From NCBI GenBank assembly GCA_020846135.1, contig JADLEK010000047.1, positions 1 to 41,253 of the forward strand: a stretch of 41,253 bases of DNA, read 5' to 3'. The stretch is from Gammaproteobacteria bacterium (GTDB taxonomy: Bacteria > Pseudomonadota > Gammaproteobacteria > Competibacterales > Competibacteraceae). The notes under the pieces are model-generated. The model did not search any database and was not told the origin of the DNA. It saw only the letters and a list, made by a program, of their open reading frames with translations. A program made the position numbers and the translations under genes. Below are positions 23,825 to 34,231 of this stretch, in pieces (position 1 is the first letter of the stretch; every line of letters begins with the position of its first letter).

Positions 23825-25663
23825 TTAGTTTTTCTCGTGATGACCGGGTTGCTGTTCCCTGGCGCCCTTGGCGCCCTGGCGGTTCCGTGGTTTTTTCGGC
23901 GCATTCGGAGTCACGCCTTCCGCCGCCTCAACCGCTACGGCCTCGCGCCGAACCAGCTCCCAGCCGCTATAGAGCAATACCAGAGCGTGCAGGCGCGCCT
24001 CCCCCAGCGCCTGTTGAACGCGGGCGTCCCCGGTATAACGACGTAGTTGTTGCCGCGCCTCGGTCAGCAATTTCCGCCGCCGCGCCGGGGTATCTTCGCT
24101 GCGGTTCATATATTTCAATTCAATCAAATAGGCGTGGCGCATGTCGGGATAGCGGAAATAGAACGGGGCCAGATACAGATCGACAAACCCGCCGCCCTGT
24201 TCCTGCTCGCTCCACACCGTGAAATACGGCGACAGATTCAGCCAGGCCAGCAGGAAGCCCTGAATCATTTTCTCCCCCTGCAGATAATCCCGGACGCTGG
24301 CCTGTTCGCCGATTTGGGCGGACAAGCTGTCGAAAAATGCTTCCCATTCTCCCCGATAGGCCATGTGATTCAGTTGGTCGGCCAACATCCAGACGTTGGG
24401 TTTGAATACCTCGGCGTCCTGATAAGCCTCACGCAGATAACCGTACATCAGTTGTTGAACGGTGCGATTGGGGATTTTCAGCAGGGGACGACCTTCTCGC
24501 TCCCCGGCAAAGGTCAGCAGGCCAACGTAGTACAGCAGCGAGATAAAATTTTCCAGCCGCAGCAGCCCCTCGACCGGGAAGCTGATCTGGACGGTACTGA
24601 CCTGTTCGCCGGTCTCGATGATATTCCGCAACCGGCTGAAGTTGCCATTCAAGCGCCGGTCGATCTGCATGAGATGGCGCAGTTTGCCGTAATCAATCCG
24701 CACGTTGTGGTCAATCAGTTCCTCCGGCGGGGCCTGGTGGCGATGCAGCGCCTTCAGGTAATACAGCGCCATGTCGCTGTTGACGATCGGCTCGGTGCGC
24801 GCTTTGTGAAAGTGATAATGGTTGTACCAATCATCAATAATGGCTCGATGAACGGCGAAGTCTTGGTTGAACGCTTGGAACAGGGTCTCCATCTCGGCAT
24901 GATTGAATCCCAGCAGGCCGTTAAAATCCGGATCAAGGCTGATATTGGTTCCGATGTTGAAACCACTGGTGACATCGTCCATGGTCAGCGGCGAGACCCC
25001 GGTGATGAACAACCGCGCCAGCCCGCCGTGGGTATTGCCGGCCGCGCCCTTCAACAGGGCAAAAAAGCTCTTGAAAAAACCGCCGCCGTGGGTCAGTTCC
25101 CGATACGCCTCCTGGCCCTGGCTGACCAGCAGGTTATTGGCAAAGTTGTCGTATTCATCGATGAACAGATAGAGCGATAACCCCTGTTCCGCGAGTACCG
25201 CAAATAGCCGTTGCAGGCGCTGATAACTGTTGGCTTCCCCCAGAATCGCGGTAGCCTGATCGGCAGGAATCCGCTCGACATGGCGTTGCAGAAAGCCGTT
25301 GAGACGAATCCGGACATGGTCATCGAACGAGTCGGCCAATCCATCGAGAAGATTGACCATGGAGAAATCAAACCGCAGGGCCAGATACCGGCCTTTCTCG
25401 GGCGTCGGGTGTTCCGCGATCCAGGTGTGGGCGAACAGTTCATCAGACTGCTTGACCCATTCGCTATCGTAGTAACACTCCATCATGGATTGCAGCAGGC
25501 TCTTGCCGAACCGGCGCGGACGAATCAGAAAAAGAAACCGTCCGGCCGATTCCAGCAGGGGCAGGTAGGCAGTTTTATCGACGTAGTATTCATTCCCGCG
25601 GCGCAGTTTGTAAAAATCGGCGACGCCATAGGGAATGCGCAGAGGCGATTCAGAAAGAGGCAT
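23825..25663 (-). CDS. AAA-like ATPase with PD-(D/E)XK nuclease domain (DUF1703 type)
   Basis: 612 residues. The first part is the AAA-ATPase-like family: PYGVADFYKLRRGNEYYVDK split at residues 11-30, Walker A-like IRPRRFGKSLL (47-57) and Walker B-like LYLFIDEYDNF (164-174), then LFITGVSPL. The last third resembles the PD-(D/E)XK domain joined to it in this family, with FVDLYLAP and YLIELKYM supplying Asp and Glu-x-Lys. Such proteins are abundant in bacteria of activated sludge and gut and have no proven function. A basic tail (PKKPRNRQGAKGAREQQ) looks appended. The ATG at 25663 has GGAG nine bases before it; a GTG at 25678 is possible. It lies 19 bases after the alpha-2-macroglobulin stop. 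Confidence 0.85.
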   Translation of the reverse strand: MPLSESPLRIPYGVADFYKLRRGNEYYVDKTAYLPLLESAGRFLFLIRPRRFGKSLLQSMMECYYDSEWVKQSDELFAHTWIAEHPTPEKGRYLALRFDFSMVNLLDGLADSFDDHVRIRLNGFLQRHVERIPADQATAILGEANSYQRLQRLFAVLAEQGLSLYLFIDEYDNFANNLLVSQGQEAYRELTHGGGFFKSFFALLKGAAGNTHGGLARLFITGVSPLTMDDVTSGFNIGTNISLDPDFNGLLGFNHAEMETLFQAFNQDFAVHRAIIDDWYNHYHFHKARTEPIVNSDMALYYLKALHRHQAPPEELIDHNVRIDYGKLRHLMQIDRRLNGNFSRLRNIIETGEQVSTVQISFPVEGLLRLENFISLLYYVGLLTFAGEREGRPLLKIPNRTVQQLMYGYLREAYQDAEVFKPNVWMLADQLNHMAYRGEWEAFFDSLSAQIGEQASVRDYLQGEKMIQGFLLAWLNLSPYFTVWSEQEQGGGFVDLYLAPFYFRYPDMRHAYLIELKYMNRSEDTPARRRKLLTEARQQLRRYTGDARVQQALGEARLHALVLLYSGWELVRREAVAVEAAEGVTPNAPKKPRNRQGAKGAREQQPGHHEKN

Positions 25664-25682
25664 ACGGGGATTCTCCACCGGT

Positions 25683-28600
25683 TCACTCGACCTTCACCGT
25701 GCCCATCGCCCCCCGCCCGAACTGCCACGGTTTGTACATATCCTCCACGAATACCGCCGGTTGCCGGTAAACACCCGGCGTCACCGCCCGCGCCAGATAG
25801 GTCAGGGTGAATTTGCGCTTGGCGCCGGCTTCAATATCCAGCGCCGCGACAAACCGGTCATCGCGGAATTCAGTGTTCAGGGTCGCAGTCACATCCGGCA
25901 ACCAGGCAATTTCGGTGGTCGAGGCGTTATGCGCCAGCCGCGAATTCTCGATCTCCAGCCCCGCCGGCAACAAATCGACAATCAGCGCCTGCTGCAACTC
26001 GCCGCCCTGGGCCTCGCCGGTGATGACGACCACCAGCAGATCGTTCTGGCGAATCTGGCCGGGATCGACTTCCTTGCCCATGCGGGTGTAATAGCGGCGG
26101 CTGATGGTGAAGCCTTCCCGCGCCGGCGGTTGCTGCGCCACTGGAACGCCGCTCAGGGTCATCGCCGACCAGGCCGGATCGCTGCCCTGATTGACCACGG
26201 TCAGCGCCTTCGCCAGTTGTTCCGCAGTCGGGGCCAGGTAGAACGGATCGGCGGTGGTTGCCTGTCCGTCCACCGTCAGGCGTAACGACCCGGCCTGTTT
26301 GAGCAGCGCATGGGCCGCCAGCAACAGCCAGGCCTGCTCCTGCGTGCTGGCGTAGCGGCGCTGGTTGTATTCGGCGGCGATCTGTTCGGCCAGCAGGGGA
26401 ATCTGTTCCGCCAACAGCCCGCTCTCCGCCAGCAGCGCCAGCAATGCCGCCCGGTCGCGCAACGGGGTGCCGTAGTCATACACCGCCGCCCGTTGGGTGC
26501 GATTCAACGCAGCGGTAAGCGCCAGTTTGGCCCGCTCCAGTTCGCCATAGCGGGCCAGCGCCGCGCCCAGTTGCGCCTGAGCCAGCGCGGTCGGCAGCTT
26601 CTGCAGGTAGTTGTCATGCAGATAACGCAGATCGCCAATCGCCGCTTTTTGCGCCCGCGCCAGCACATACAGGTCATAAGCCCGCCAACTGAGGTCCTTT
26701 TCATCGAACGCATCGGTATTCAGTTGCTCCTGCAAATATTTCAGGCCGTGCTGATAGGCGGTTTCCGGCACCAGATACTGCTCCTGCCGGGCGCGCACCA
26801 GAAAGTCCATCGCATAAGCCGACAGCCAGTCCTCCACCTTGCTATCGGCATTCCACAAGCCAAACCCGCCGCCGGCGTCCTGCAAGGTCAGAATCCGCTG
26901 GATCGCTTCCTGCACCCGCACCCGCAACCCGGCTTCCGTCGCTTTTTGCCCAACCCAGGCTTGCGCGACCTGATTGAAGTACAGCAACGGCAGGGCGCGG
27001 CTGGTGGTTTGCTCCAGACAGCCGTAGGGATAGCGATCCAGTTCGGCCAGCAGTTCCGGGACGTTGAGATTGGGTCGGCTGCTGAAACTCAGCCTGGCCT
27101 GACCAGTGCCGGGCAGGTATTCACCCAGTAATTCGCTACCGACCCGCAACGATTCGCCGGGATGGAGCCGCCGGGCGGTACGGTGGGTCGCGATGGTCTG
27201 GGCCGGACGCACCCCGATTTCCGACTCCCGCACCAGTTGGAAGCCATTAGGCCCATCCAGATGCAACCGCACTTGACTGACGCCGGGTTTCAATCCGCGC
27301 AGGGTGAATATCCGGCTATCGCGGTTTTGCACCGCAGAATCAGCCACAGTGAAGGTCCATTCCGCTGATTCGCTGATCGCCGCCGCACCGTCAGCAGTCA
27401 GGCGCAGGCGATAATCGCCGGGCGGGGCGTTGAGATTTTGCACCGTGACCGTCACCCGGCTGTCATCCTCCGGGGCCAGGAACCGGGGCAAATAGACCCG
27501 GGCGATCAGCGGATCGCGCACCAGCGGCGCAGCCTCGGCTTTGCCAACCCGGTTGCGATCCCAGGCGACCACCATGATCCGCACCTGGCCGTTGAAATCC
27601 GGCAAGGTCAATGGAATTTTGGCTTGGCCGTTGCTATCCAGCGTGACCGGCCCGGAGAACAGCGCCAAAGTTTTCACCGTGCGTACCCCGGACCCGTCCA
27701 GTTGCCGGGAGTCGGCATCGCCGCCCACCTTGAGCTGGCCCGGCCGTCCGCCGGTTTCAATCAGCTTGCCGTACAAATCCAGCAGTTGCATCCCCAGTCG
27801 GCGCTTGCCAAGCAGATATTTCACCGGATCAGGGGTGAGGAAGTCGGTCAGTTGCAGCACACCCTCATCAACCGCCGCCACCGTCAGATAAGCCGGCTGG
27901 CCGGATTCAAGACCGGTCACGCTGATCGGCAATTCCACGGTCTGGCGGGGTTTCCATTCCGCCGGCGCGTTCAAGGCAATCGTCAAAGTGCGCGGCGCGG
28001 GATCGAGACTGGCCCAGACCAGCCCAATCGCCCGGCCTGGCCCGCGTTGCGGGGTGCTGTCTGCCGCGCCCGGTTCGCCTTTGGCCGGGGTCGGAACCCG
28101 GAACGCGGTCGCGGTGATGTAAACCCCCGGTCCCCATTCCGCCGGGATCGGGATTTCCACCGTAGTCCCCTCCTGCGTGGCGCTGACCGTCTTGCTCAGC
28201 CACAGCCGGTCGCCGACCACGTTCAGCAACACTTCGCCGGCAAACGGCGGGCGGACGAAGACTTTGGCGGTTTCGCCTGCCTCATAGCGTGGCTTGTCCA
28301 GGGTGACTTTCAACTGATCCGGGGTATCTCCTTCGCTGGGACTTTCAAACCAGCCGGCGGTAAAGCGAACGCTGGAAGCGACGCCGGTCGCTGGATCGAT
28401 GACATCCAGCCGGTAATGGCCCCAATCGAGACTGCGTTGCGCGACCAGTCCCGGTTGCCCGGCGACCAGATTCAGAGTCTGACTCGACACGGGGGCGCTG
28501 TCGCGGATCACCATTTTGTAGTTCCAGCGCCCATCGTCGTGATACCAGTAATACTGATAGTCCTCGCGCACCAGTTCCGCCCGTAGCCCGGCTTTGGCCT

Positions 28601-30920
28601 GCGGCTGACCCAGCGGATCGAGCGCGATCACGTCGAAACCGGCTTCCTGGCCGGTGCGCACCCCGTCATCGCTGAACCGGGGCTTGATGCCAATCGCAAA
28701 CGGCTGAGTGCGGTAGGGCAGATTCAGACTGCGGGTCACCGGTCGCCCGCCTGGCTCAAACAGCGACACCCGAATCCGCGCCTGCAACGGCTTGGTCGTA
28801 TCCGGGATGTCCGCCAGGGTGATTTGCGCCTGCGCCTTGCCCTGGTCATCGGTGCCGGCCAGCGCCATCGCGAAGCGTTGCGCGGTCCAGTTATCCTGCG
28901 CCAGCCCGAACCGATAGCCGGGGAAGGCCGGATAGGGATTCGGATCCTCACGCAGCGTCACCTCGGCCTCGGCTTTCAGGTTGGCCGCCGGCGCGCCGTA
29001 CAGGAACCGGCCGTTGATATCCACCTGGGCCGGCTCGCCCGGTTTCAGCACCGGGGCGGCGGAACTCAACTCCAGTTTCAGCCGCTGCGGCACGAAGTCT
29101 TCGACCTGAAAACTGACCTGCCCGACCGGCTCGCCCTTGGGATCGGTGTAGGCCTTGACCGTCCAGTTGCCGGTTCGGGCGTTCAGGGCCAGCGGTAATT
29201 GCGCGTGATAGCCGCCCAGCGCCGGATTGGTCGGGCGCAGTTGCGCGGTTTCGACTTCGTCCGGGCGGAACACTTTCAGAATCAGCGGTGCGTCCGGCTG
29301 GGCATAGCCCCGGCTGTCGCGGGCCAGCGCCATCAATTCCACGGTCTCCCCGGGCCGATAGATGCCGCGCTCGGTGTAAATAAACGCATCGACCGCGCCC
29401 GGCGCGGCCCGCCCGTCAACACCCCGGTCGCTGAGATCGAAGGCCGGCTTGGTCAGATCGAGAAAGTTGTAATCGCCGTTGCCGAACGCCATCAGCGCCG
29501 CCGGTTCTCGCCCGCCCGCGCCGCGCAACAGGCCCGGATCGAAGCGGACATAGCCTTGCCGGTCGGTGGTCGCCTTGCCCAGTTCGCTGTTATTGCGGGC
29601 ATAAAGTTGCAATTCCACCCCGGCCAGCGGCTGGGCAGTTCCCAGCGAACGGACAAACACATGCAGCCCGTCATTGCCGCGCATCGTGAACAGCCCGAAG
29701 TCGGAAATCACCAGCCATTGCGTGGCCCGGTTTTCGTAGCTTTCCGGGTCCTGCTTGAGCGGTTCGGCGGCAACGATGTAGATACCCGGCTGCGGGTCGC
29801 GCAGCACCTCGTTAATCGGAATGGCGGTCGTCACCTCCTGATTCGGCTCGCCGGTCGCCAGGGTCAGGGTTCCGTTCCAGAGCTGTTCCCCGGAGCGGTC
29901 GGCGATGACATTGAGATCGTAGCCATCCAGCAGATTGGTAATCCGTTTATTTTCAATTTGCTGCAACAAATTCCGGTCGTTGATCCGAAACAGCCGCACC
30001 CGCGCCGCGTCCAGATTAACGCTGGTCAAGGGCAGTTGCTGACCGCCGGCTTTGGGCAACACATAAGTTGCGCCGCGAAAACCGAGGGTCGGCTTGCGAT
30101 CCTCAATCTTGGCGGTGAACTCCTGAGCGGCGCGGGTTTTCTCGCCCGCCGCCGAGGGAATGCCGGGGCGGGCCTTGATCGTATAACTCTGGCCGTGGCG
30201 GACGCCCTCGATGCACAGCTGCCGCTCCCGGGCGCTGACCGTCATCGCCACGGTCGGCTGAATGACCAGATAATCCTCATAATGCAGTTGCCGATCCTTG
30301 TCCAGATCATCGGAGAATTTCAGGCAGATATTCGGAGTCGCGCTGTCAGATTCCACTTCGACGCCCTTGATCTGGAACGCATTAGCCTCGGCCAACTCCT
30401 GATAGCGCTTGGCGATGCGCGGGTTGTCCTCCAGATCCAGCGCCTCGCGCCAGGCGGCGATAGTGAGTTTTGGCTCCTTGGCACGGTCATACAGATCACC
30501 CAGCCGAAACAGGGCGCGGGCGCGTTCAAACGGGACGCGGGCTGTTTGAACCGCATTCCAGGCCGCTTGCCGGGCGCGATCCTGAGAACGGGTTGCCGCT
30601 TCGGAATTATCCGCCTGCTTCTGCTGCTCGGTCTGGGTCTGCCAGACCTGACTCAGCGCCAGCCAGGTCGCAGTCTGACCGGCGGCGGCAATGGCGGTCT
30701 CGTAGGCGGCGATCGCTGCGGTCCAGTTCTTTTGCCGCGCCTGCTGCTCGGCTTGCTGAATCAGGGTTGCGGCGGGCTGGCCGGCGGGATCGCGACCATC
30801 GCGGATCAATTGCAGATACTGGGCTGCCGGGGTCGCCAGCGCCGGATCGTCGAAAGCAAAAGCGCTGCCCGACAGCAACAGCGCCGGCAGCAACAACAGG
30901 AGAAACAGCAGGCGGCGCAT
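25683..30920 (-). CDS. Bacterial alpha-2-macroglobulin, YfhM/MG family
   Basis: 1745 residues. A signal peptide ([20 protein letters not shown]) is followed by a helical, TPR-like stretch (40-180), the macroglobulin beta domains (for instance [20 protein letters not shown]) and the thioester motif [10 protein letters not shown] near residue 1300, then the alpha-alpha toroid of the thioester domain. Such proteins trap foreign proteases in the periplasm. E. coli YfhM has a lipobox (LSGC); here the same place reads LSGSAFA, cleavable by signal peptidase I, so the protein is probably soluble rather than anchored. The usual partner gene pbpC is absent from the window. Confidence 0.93.
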   Translation of the reverse strand: MRRLLFLLLLLPALLLSGSAFAFDDPALATPAAQYLQLIRDGRDPAGQPAATLIQQAEQQARQKNWTAAIAAYETAIAAAGQTATWLALSQVWQTQTEQQKQADNSEAATRSQDRARQAAWNAVQTARVPFERARALFRLGDLYDRAKEPKLTIAAWREALDLEDNPRIAKRYQELAEANAFQIKGVEVESDSATPNICLKFSDDLDKDRQLHYEDYLVIQPTVAMTVSARERQLCIEGVRHGQSYTIKARPGIPSAAGEKTRAAQEFTAKIEDRKPTLGFRGATYVLPKAGGQQLPLTSVNLDAARVRLFRINDRNLLQQIENKRITNLLDGYDLNVIADRSGEQLWNGTLTLATGEPNQEVTTAIPINEVLRDPQPGIYIVAAEPLKQDPESYENRATQWLVISDFGLFTMRGNDGLHVFVRSLGTAQPLAGVELQLYARNNSELGKATTDRQGYVRFDPGLLRGAGGREPAALMAFGNGDYNFLDLTKPAFDLSDRGVDGRAAPGAVDAFIYTERGIYRPGETVELMALARDSRGYAQPDAPLILKVFRPDEVETAQLRPTNPALGGYHAQLPLALNARTGNWTVKAYTDPKGEPVGQVSFQVEDFVPQRLKLELSSAAPVLKPGEPAQVDINGRFLYGAPAANLKAEAEVTLREDPNPYPAFPGYRFGLAQDNWTAQRFAMALAGTDDQGKAQAQITLADIPDTTKPLQARIRVSLFEPGGRPVTRSLNLPYRTQPFAIGIKPRFSDDGVRTGQEAGFDVIALDPLGQPQAKAGLRAELVREDYQYYWYHDDGRWNYKMVIRDSAPVSSQTLNLVAGQPGLVAQRSLDWGHYRLDVIDPATGVASSVRFTAGWFESPSEGDTPDQLKVTLDKPRYEAGETAKVFVRPPFAGEVLLNVVGDRLWLSKTVSATQEGTTVEIPIPAEWGPGVYITATAFRVPTPAKGEPGAADSTPQRGPGRAIGLVWASLDPAPRTLTIALNAPAEWKPRQTVELPISVTGLESGQPAYLTVAAVDEGVLQLTDFLTPDPVKYLLGKRRLGMQLLDLYGKLIETGGRPGQLKVGGDADSRQLDGSGVRTVKTLALFSGPVTLDSNGQAKIPLTLPDFNGQVRIMVVAWDRNRVGKAEAAPLVRDPLIARVYLPRFLAPEDDSRVTVTVQNLNAPPGDYRLRLTADGAAAISESAEWTFTVADSAVQNRDSRIFTLRGLKPGVSQVRLHLDGPNGFQLVRESEIGVRPAQTIATHRTARRLHPGESLRVGSELLGEYLPGTGQARLSFSSRPNLNVPELLAELDRYPYGCLEQTTSRALPLLYFNQVAQAWVGQKATEAGLRVRVQEAIQRILTLQDAGGGFGLWNADSKVEDWLSAYAMDFLVRARQEQYLVPETAYQHGLKYLQEQLNTDAFDEKDLSWRAYDLYVLARAQKAAIGDLRYLHDNYLQKLPTALAQAQLGAALARYGELERAKLALTAALNRTQRAAVYDYGTPLRDRAALLALLAESGLLAEQIPLLAEQIAAEYNQRRYASTQEQAWLLLAAHALLKQAGSLRLTVDGQATTADPFYLAPTAEQLAKALTVVNQGSDPAWSAMTLSGVPVAQQPPAREGFTISRRYYTRMGKEVDPGQIRQNDLLVVVITGEAQGGELQQALIVDLLPAGLEIENSRLAHNASTTEIAWLPDVTATLNTEFRDDRFVAALDIEAGAKRKFTLTYLARAVTPGVYRQPAVFVEDMYKPWQFGRGAMGTVKVE

Positions 30921-31038
30921 CGCGGATCACTCCTATGGACGTTCGGGAAAGGGCGGTATGGTCTTGATCATAGCCGGTTGCAAAGCGTCTGTCCGGGCCT
31001 TGCCAATGGCGAAAAGCGCCGGGTTATGGAAAAATGAT

Positions 31039-31839
31039 ATGAACATTCCATTGCAGCGTATTGATTTCACCGTGATCGATTCGGAGGGGTATCGGCCCAA
31101 CGTCGGCATCATCCTGTGTAATACCGAAGGACAGTTGTTTTGGGCAAAACGGATTGGCCAGCACTCCTGGCAGTTTCCCCAAGGCGGCATTCGCTGGGAT
31201 GAATCGCCCGAACAGGCCATGTTTCGTGAGCTGGCTGAGGAAATCGGCCTGGGGCCTAGCCATGTCCAGGTGATCGGCAGCACCCGGGGCTGGCTGCGCT
31301 ATCGCCTGCCCCGGCGATTGATCCGACCCTGTTGTAGCGACCGACCGGCCTGCATCGGCCAGAAACAGGTCTGGTTCCTGCTGCGGATGATGAGCGGCGA
31401 AGAGGCGGTGCAGCTCGACTCATCCGAGCGCCCGGAATTCGATCACTGGCAATGGGTGGATTACTGGTATCCATTACGCGCGGTCGTGCCGTTCAAGCGC
31501 CATGTCTATTGGCGGGCGCTGCGCGAACTCGCGCCGCTGGTGCGTCCCGGTCGCCCCCCGGTAGACACAGCCGCCCTGCTGCGCCATCCAGTCGAAGAAG
31601 AGTCCGGTTTGCGCCATGAACCGGACCGGACCGCGGTTAGCAAACCGCTGACCATCCTGCCGTTGCGCCCGGCGGCGGTGGGCCGTAACCCGGTTATCAC
31701 TCATCGGGTGGTGGCGGCGCGGCGGGCAGCGCCCGATTCAGCGCCGGTTGGGTTATCGCCAGTCACTGTCGTTTCCTGCGAGGAGATTCGTTCGCCGTTC
31801 CCGGCAGCGCCGGATTCACGCCACGCGGCCCGACGCTGA
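31039..31839 (+). CDS. rppH: RNA pyrophosphohydrolase with C-terminal extension
   Basis: 266 residues. Removes pyrophosphate from 5' ends of mRNAs, exposing them to RNase E. The Nudix box [22 protein letters not shown] and the marks [42 protein letters not shown] and SFKR-like PFKRHVYWR are clear. The usual protein is about 175 residues; here some 80 Arg/Ala/Pro-rich residues follow. The ATG at 31039 has a weak GGA; a GTG at 31072 would give the E. coli-like start but lacks a binding site. ptsP follows after 39 bases, a widespread pairing. Confidence 0.93.
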   Translation: MNIPLQRIDFTVIDSEGYRPNVGIILCNTEGQLFWAKRIGQHSWQFPQGGIRWDESPEQAMFRELAEEIGLGPSHVQVIGSTRGWLRYRLPRRLIRPCCSDRPACIGQKQVWFLLRMMSGEEAVQLDSSERPEFDHWQWVDYWYPLRAVVPFKRHVYWRALRELAPLVRPGRPPVDTAALLRHPVEEESGLRHEPDRTAVSKPLTILPLRPAAVGRNPVITHRVVAARRAAPDSAPVGLSPVTVVSCEEIRSPFPAAPDSRHAARR

Positions 31840-31878
31840 CCGCGCCCGCTGCGTCGCCTGCCTGTGGAGGATCGTTCC

Positions 31879-34143
31879 ATGCTGGATACCCTGCGCCGCA
31901 TCGTTGAAGACATCAACGCTGCCCGCGATCTGAACGAGGCTCTCCATCTCATTGTGGCCGAAGTCAAGGCCGCGCTGCATACCGATGTCTGCTCGGTATA
32001 CATGACCGATCCGGTCCGGGGCGAGCATGTGCTGATGGCGACCGATGGTCTGCGCACTGGCGCAGTCGGCCAAGTGCGACTGAAAGTCGGCCAGGGACTG
32101 ATCGGACTGGTCGCCAGCCGGGCGGAGCCGGTCAATATCGACGATGCGCCGGCTCATCCCGCGTTCCGCTATATCGCTGCGACTGGCGAAGCGCCGTTCC
32201 ACGGTTTTGTCGGCGCGCCGATCCTGCGCCGGCGCAAGGTGTTGGGCGTGCTGGCGGCGCAGCAGCGCGACCAGCGCAAGTACAGCGACGATGAAGAAGC
32301 CTTTCTGGTGACGCTGGCGGCGCAACTGGCCGGCAGCATCACTCAGGCCGAAATCCGGCAGGCGCTGGCCCGGATCGATGACGGCCCCGCGACCGAAACC
32401 CTATTTCTGGAGGGGGTGTCCAGCGCTCCCGGCGTGGCGCTGGGCGAAGCCGTGGTGGTGTTTCCGTCGGCGGCGCTGGAGCGGGTTCCGGATCAGGATA
32501 TTGCCGATCCGGAAATCGAAGCGTCGCGGTTCCGGCAAGCGGTTGCGGCGGAACTGGCCGAACTGCACCGGCTCAGTGAGCGGATGCGGTTGCTGCTGTC
32601 GGCCGGCGACCGGGCGCTGTTCGACGCCTACGCCCTGCTGCTGGGCAGCGACAGCCTGGTCAATGGCACCCTGGAGCGGATTTACGCCGGAAACTGGGCG
32701 CCGGGCGCATTACGGGCCACCGTGCTGGAATACGCCAACATCTTCACCGAGATGGACGATCCCTACTTGCGGGAACGGGCCGCCGATATTCTCGATCTGG
32801 GCCAGCGGCTGATGAATCGCCTGCAGGAAGAACAGGTGGGCCAGCGCGCTTATCCCGATCACACCATCCTGATGGGCGAGGAAGTCAGCGTTTCGCAATT
32901 TCTGGACGTACCGCCGGAAAAGCTCAAAGGCTTGGTGTCAGTACGCGGCACCGGCGCTTCCCATTTGGCGTTGCTGGCGCGGGGACTGGGGATTCCCGCA
33001 GTGTTCGGAGTCAGCAACCTGCCGCCGGGCCGGCTGAACGGTCGCGAGATCGCAGTCGACGGCTACACGATGCGGGTCTGTATCCAGCCCAGCCCGGCAT
33101 TGCGGCAGGAATACGAGAAGCTGATGGCCGAAGAGGCCGAGCTGGCGCAGGGATTACAGCACCTGCGCGATCTGCCCGCCGAAACCCCGGACGGACGGAC
33201 GGTGGAGCTGCACGCCAACTCCGGGCTGTTCGCCGACATCGCCGCCGCCCGCAACAGCGGGGTGCAAGGCGTGGGGCTGTACCGCTCGGAACTGCACTTT
33301 TTCCTGCGCGACCACTTTCCCGGCGAGGACGAGCAGACCACCCTCTACAGCCGGGTGTTGCGGATTATGGAACCATATCCGGTGGTATTGCGGACCCTGG
33401 ACATCGGCGGCGACAAGCCCTTGCCCTATTTCCCGATCCGCGAGCAGAACCCGTTTCTGGGCTGGCGCGGCATCCGCATCAGTCTGGATCAGCCGGACCT
33501 GTTCAAAACCCAGTTGCGGGCCATGCTGCGGGCCGGGGCTGATTATCCCAATCTGGCGATTCTGTTGCCGATGATTGGCAGCGTCGGGGAGTTGAGCGAA
33601 GCGTTGGAGTTGTTGCGCTGCGCCCAGCTGGAATTGCTGGAGGATGGGTTGGCGGCGCAGACGCCCCGGGTCGGGATCATGGTCGAGGTGCCGTCGGCGG
33701 TTTATCAGATCGATGCGCTGATTCAGATGGTCGATTTCGCCTCGATTGGCAGCAACGATCTGACCCAATATCTGCTGGCGGTGGATCGCAATAACGACCG
33801 GGTGGCCAAGCTGTACGATTCGCTGCATCCGGCGGTGCTGATGGCGATCCGGCAGGTCATCCAGCGGGTCCAGGCCGTCGGCAAACCGATCAGCGTCTGC
33901 GGCGAAATGGCCGGCGACCCAGCGGCGGCCCTGCTGTTGCTGGCGATGGGCGTGGACAGCCTGAGCATGAATCTGGGCAGCCTGCTGAAAATCAAATGGC
34001 TGATTCGCACTCTTCGCTACGATGTCGCCCAGGAGACGCTGGCCGAGGCGCTGACTCTGAATACCGCTGCCGCGATCCGCGACTGCGCCAATGCCTGTCT
34101 GGAACAGCACGGTCTGGGTGGGTTGCTGCGGGTGGGGAAGTAG
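31879..34143 (+). CDS. ptsP: Phosphoenolpyruvate-protein phosphotransferase PtsP (enzyme I-Ntr)
   Basis: 754 residues. First phosphate carrier of the nitrogen-related phosphotransferase system, passing phosphate from PEP to NPr. An N-terminal GAF sensor (about 1-165, MLDTLRRIVEDINAA and VCSVYMTD) is followed by the enzyme I domains: VSSAPGVALGEAVV, the phospho-His in TGASHLALLARGLGIP (about 361), and the PEP-binding barrel with RTLDIGGDKPLPYF, MVEVPSAVYQID and SIGSNDLTQYLLAVDRNN. The ATG at 31879 has GGAGG eight bases upstream; the in-frame GTG at 31864 would overlap that site. Downstream of rppH. Confidence 0.96.
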   Translation: MLDTLRRIVEDINAARDLNEALHLIVAEVKAALHTDVCSVYMTDPVRGEHVLMATDGLRTGAVGQVRLKVGQGLIGLVASRAEPVNIDDAPAHPAFRYIAATGEAPFHGFVGAPILRRRKVLGVLAAQQRDQRKYSDDEEAFLVTLAAQLAGSITQAEIRQALARIDDGPATETLFLEGVSSAPGVALGEAVVVFPSAALERVPDQDIADPEIEASRFRQAVAAELAELHRLSERMRLLLSAGDRALFDAYALLLGSDSLVNGTLERIYAGNWAPGALRATVLEYANIFTEMDDPYLRERAADILDLGQRLMNRLQEEQVGQRAYPDHTILMGEEVSVSQFLDVPPEKLKGLVSVRGTGASHLALLARGLGIPAVFGVSNLPPGRLNGREIAVDGYTMRVCIQPSPALRQEYEKLMAEEAELAQGLQHLRDLPAETPDGRTVELHANSGLFADIAAARNSGVQGVGLYRSELHFFLRDHFPGEDEQTTLYSRVLRIMEPYPVVLRTLDIGGDKPLPYFPIREQNPFLGWRGIRISLDQPDLFKTQLRAMLRAGADYPNLAILLPMIGSVGELSEALELLRCAQLELLEDGLAAQTPRVGIMVEVPSAVYQIDALIQMVDFASIGSNDLTQYLLAVDRNNDRVAKLYDSLHPAVLMAIRQVIQRVQAVGKPISVCGEMAGDPAAALLLLAMGVDSLSMNLGSLLKIKWLIRTLRYDVAQETLAEALTLNTAAAIRDCANACLEQHGLGGLLRVGK

Positions 34144-34188
34144 CGCGGTTCACTGCAAATCTACAGAACTTTCGCCCACTCCCTAAAA

Positions 34189-34220
34189 TTCGTCATACTC
34201 GCGAAAGTGGGAATGACGAA
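34189..34220. terminator. Imperfect hairpin between convergent ptsP and kinase genes
   Basis: TTCGTCAT (34189-34196) pairs with ATGACGAA (34213-34220), and the inner ACTCGC/GTGGGA pairs partly around a GAAA loop. It resembles the GTCATTCCCGC-type palindrome that is dispersed in many bacterial genomes. It could stop transcription from both sides, although no strong T-tract follows. Confidence 0.4.
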
Positions 34221-34231
34221 GAGGTTGAACT

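Noticed and set aside
29199..31037. 612-residue plus-strand open frame
   Set aside because: Antisense to the alpha-2-macroglobulin; no domains, typical shadow of high-GC coding DNA.
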